Of a stretch of 5,205 nucleotides of DNA, positions 3,184-5,205 are shown piece after piece (position 1 is the first letter of the stretch; each line of letters begins with the position of its first letter). The stretch spans positions 1-5,205 of the forward strand of contig JAAXIA010000055.1 in assembly GCA_012270595.1 (NCBI GenBank). The letters are read 5' to 3'. Origin of the DNA: Rhodanobacteraceae bacterium (GTDB lineage: Bacteria; Pseudomonadota; Gammaproteobacteria; Xanthomonadales; Rhodanobacteraceae). Under the pieces are notes generated by a model. That model saw only the letters and a program-made list of their open reading frames with translations. It did no database searches and had not been told where the DNA came from. A program made the position numbers and the translations under genes.

Positions 3184-5205
3184 CAAGCCAGCAAGGGGTT
3201 GATCTTGTCAGTGCGGATGTTGTACTTCTCCAGTGCCAGGGCTACCTTGTTGGGGTCGACCTTTCCGTTACCAGCCAGGGCTGATAAAGCGGCATGGGCT
3301 ATCCAGTATCGGCTGATTTCGAAGAAGTCACGTAAGTGTTCGCGGGTGTCCGAGCGACCATAACCGTCGGCTCCAAGAACGGTGAAGGAGCGATCTGCTG
3401 GAGTGAAGGCGCGGACCTGGTCGGCCACGCCGCGGATATACTCACTGAGCGCAATAACCGGACCATCGTGTTTAAGCAGGCACTGTGTCATGTAGGGCAC
3501 TCGCGGCGTGCTGGCATGCGGATGCAAGCGGTTCCACCGCTCGCATTCAAAGCCGTCGCGCGATAGTTCGCTAAAGCTTGGGCATGACCAGACGTCGGCT
3601 TTTACCCCAAAGTCGTTTTCCAGCAGGCTGGCCGCCGCCAGTGCTTCGATGACCGCACCACCTGCGGCCATGAGCTGTACGCGGGGTGCTTTGGCTTTAC
3701 CGTTCCTGTCGCTACCTGCATCATACAGCAGATACATGCCTTTGACGATGCCCTCCTGGCAGCCTTCGGGCATGGCAGGTTGCATCGTATTTTCATTGCT
3801 TGTGGTGAGGTAGTAGAAGATATCTTGCTGTTCTTCCATCATCTCCTTGATGCCATGCTGTAACAGCACGGCCACTTCGTAGGCGTAGATTGGATCATAG
3901 CTACGGCAATTGGGCACGGTTCCGGCCATCAGATGCGAGGCACAATCGGAATGCTGCAAACCCTCACCAGGGAAGCTGGCGCTGGCCGTTGCACCAATCA
4001 AAAAACCGCGTGCACGCTGGTCGCCGGCAGCCCAGATAAGATCACCCACACGACGGAAGCCGAAGAACGAATAGTAGATGAAAAACGGCAGCATCGGCTT
4101 GTTGGAGATGGAATAGCTGGTCGCCGCAGCAATCCAGGAAGACATGCCACCTGCCTCGGAAATACCTTGCTGCAATACCTGTCCGTCTGTCGCTTCGCGG
4201 TAATACAGTAACTGGTCGGCATCTTGCGGGCGGTATTTCTGACCAAATGGTGCGTAAATACCAATTTGGCGGAACATGCCTTCCATGCCGAAGGTGCGCG
4301 CCTCATCGGCAACAATGGGTACGATGCGCTGGCCCAGGTTTTTGTCGCGCAGCAGCAGGTTCATGCCACGCACCAGTGCCATGGTGTTGGAAATCTTGCG
4401 CTGGCCTGCGCCCTTGGTGAGAGGGGCGAAGGTGTCCAGGCTGGGCGCGCTGGTTTTTTCGTCGGTAAGACGGCGGCGTGCTGGCAGGAAACCACCGAGT
4501 GCACGACGACGTTCCTGCATGTACTGGACTTCAGGCGACGTGTTACCCGGGTGGTAGTAAGGCACTTCATCGAGCTTGTCATCGGGAATGGGGATACGGA
4601 AGCGGTTACGGAAATGGCGCACCGCTTCAGCATTCATTTTCTTTTGCTGGTGGGACGGGTTTTCCGCTTCGCCCGAACCCATCCCCATGCCGTAACCTTT
4701 GACCGTTTTGGCCAGGATCACAGTAGGCATGCCCTTGGTGTGCACCGCCGCATGGTAGGCGGCGTAGACTTTTTGCGGATCGTGCCCGCCGCGATTGAGG
4801 CGCCATATGTCTTCATCGGACAAGCCAGCTACCAGCGCCCGTGTTTGCGGATACTTGCCGAAGAAGTGCTCGCGTGTGTAGGCACCACCGAAGGCCTTGC
4901 ACGCTTGGTACTCGCCATCAACGGTTTCCATCATGAGTTTGCGTAGCACGCCCTGGCTGTCGCGCTCCAGAAGCCGGTCCCAGTAAGAACCCCAGATCAG
5001 TTTGATGGGATGCCAGCCGGCACCACGGAACACGCCTTCGAGTTCCTGGATGATCTTGCCGTTGCCTCGCACCGGTCCGTCGAGACGCTGCAAGTTGCAG
5101 TTGATGACGAAGATCAGGTTGTCCAGTCTTTCCCGGGAAGCCAGGGTGATGGCGCCCAGTGTTTCGGGCTCGTCGGTCTCGCCGTCGCCGAGGAATGCCC
5201 AGACC
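3183..5205 (-). CDS. aceE: Pyruvate dehydrogenase E1 component, homodimeric type, 5' end outside the window
   Basis: AceE decarboxylates pyruvate with thiamine diphosphate (ThDP) and passes the acetyl group to the lipoyl domains of E2 in the cytoplasmic pyruvate dehydrogenase complex. The visible 673 residues run from V-W-A-F-L-G-D-G-E to the usual C-terminus K-I-N-P-L-L-A and TGA; about 220 N-terminal residues are off the right edge. The ThDP/Mg motif is complete: G-D-G-E (5178-5189) through I-N-C-N-L-Q (5088-5105). By alignment from memory to the E. coli enzyme, these counterparts are kept: His407 of the mobile loop (4650-4652, in N-P-S-H-Q-Q-K-K-M-N), Glu571 that activates ThDP (4155-4157, in I-S-E-A-G-G), Asp521/Glu522 (4302-4307) and His640 (3951-3953). 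The frame is unbroken. The segment 3933-3995 is odd: the usual G-R-T-T-L-N before G-E-G-L-Q-H and the D-G-H-S-H after it read A-S-A-S-F-P and D-C-A-S-H. The next gene on this strand is the DUF1640 gene, not aceF. Confidence 0.97.
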   Translation of the reverse strand, partial: VWAFLGDGETDEPETLGAITLASRERLDNLIFVINCNLQRLDGPVRGNGKIIQELEGVFRGAGWHPIKLIWGSYWDRLLERDSQGVLRKLMMETVDGEYQACKAFGGAYTREHFFGKYPQTRALVAGLSDEDIWRLNRGGHDPQKVYAAYHAAVHTKGMPTVILAKTVKGYGMGMGSGEAENPSHQQKKMNAEAVRHFRNRFRIPIPDDKLDEVPYYHPGNTSPEVQYMQERRRALGGFLPARRRLTDEKTSAPSLDTFAPLTKGAGQRKISNTMALVRGMNLLLRDKNLGQRIVPIVADEARTFGMEGMFRQIGIYAPFGQKYRPQDADQLLYYREATDGQVLQQGISEAGGMSSWIAAATSYSISNKPMLPFFIYYSFFGFRRVGDLIWAAGDQRARGFLIGATASASFPGEGLQHSDCASHLMAGTVPNCRSYDPIYAYEVAVLLQHGIKEMMEEQQDIFYYLTTSNENTMQPAMPEGCQEGIVKGMYLLYDAGSDRNGKAKAPRVQLMAAGGAVIEALAAASLLENDFGVKADVWSCPSFSELSRDGFECERWNRLHPHASTPRVPYMTQCLLKHDGPVIALSEYIRGVADQVRAFTPADRSFTVLGADGYGRSDTREHLRDFFEISRYWIAHAALSALAGNGKVDPNKVALALEKYNIRTDKINPLLA

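Noticed and set aside
3933..3995. Pair of compensating frameshifts in aceE explaining the odd segment
   Set aside because: Reading the alternative frames does not restore the family sequence G-R-T-T-L-N or D-G-H-S, so substitution plus a one-codon loss fits better, although sequence error is not excluded.
4224..4946. 240-residue plus-strand frame
   Set aside because: It lies wholly antisense to aceE, whose protein is strongly conserved through the same bases. It has no known domain and is a codon-bias shadow.

Overview
The window looks like an ordinary chromosomal segment of a proteobacterium, most likely a gammaproteobacterium. The basis is the single-chain (homodimeric) AceE-type pyruvate dehydrogenase E1 and a DUF1640-type coiled-coil membrane protein. 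No gene here fixes the genus. I see no integrase, transposase, tRNA, rRNA or CRISPR array.

Layout, left to right. Positions 1-1038 (+) hold the 3' part of a secreted-looking or surface-type beta-propeller repeat protein; six full repeats of 49-54 residues are visible and the 5' end lies outside the window. Positions 1039-1314 are an intergenic stretch unusually rich in inverted repeats (four hairpins). It also holds a near-perfect Shine-Dalgarno sequence that belongs to a short leader reading frame and not to the next gene. Positions 1315-2589 (+) encode a complete 12-helix-type major facilitator exporter of the MFS_3/EntS-like family. Positions 2570-3121 (-) encode a 183-residue DUF1640 (MCUR1/CCDC90-like) protein: a helical head, a stalk of nearly identical 11-residue repeats and one C-terminal membrane anchor. 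Its 3' end overlaps the 3' end of the exporter gene by 20 bp, tail to tail. Positions 3183-5205 (-) hold the C-terminal three quarters of aceE; the 5' part lies beyond the right edge.

How the genes relate. aceE and the DUF1640 gene run in the same direction, about 60 bp apart with no visible terminator between them, so they may share a transcript; the usual downstream partner aceF is absent. The propeller gene and the exporter gene run toward them from the left. They are separated from each other by a strong hairpin that probably ends or stabilises the propeller transcript. I see no functional pathway joining all four genes.

Points most worth checking are the structured leader upstream of the exporter, with a possible leader peptide; the slippage-prone 33-bp repeat array in the DUF1640 stalk; and an AceE active-site segment that departs from the otherwise very conserved family sequence. 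I found no clear evidence of a new multi-gene system.
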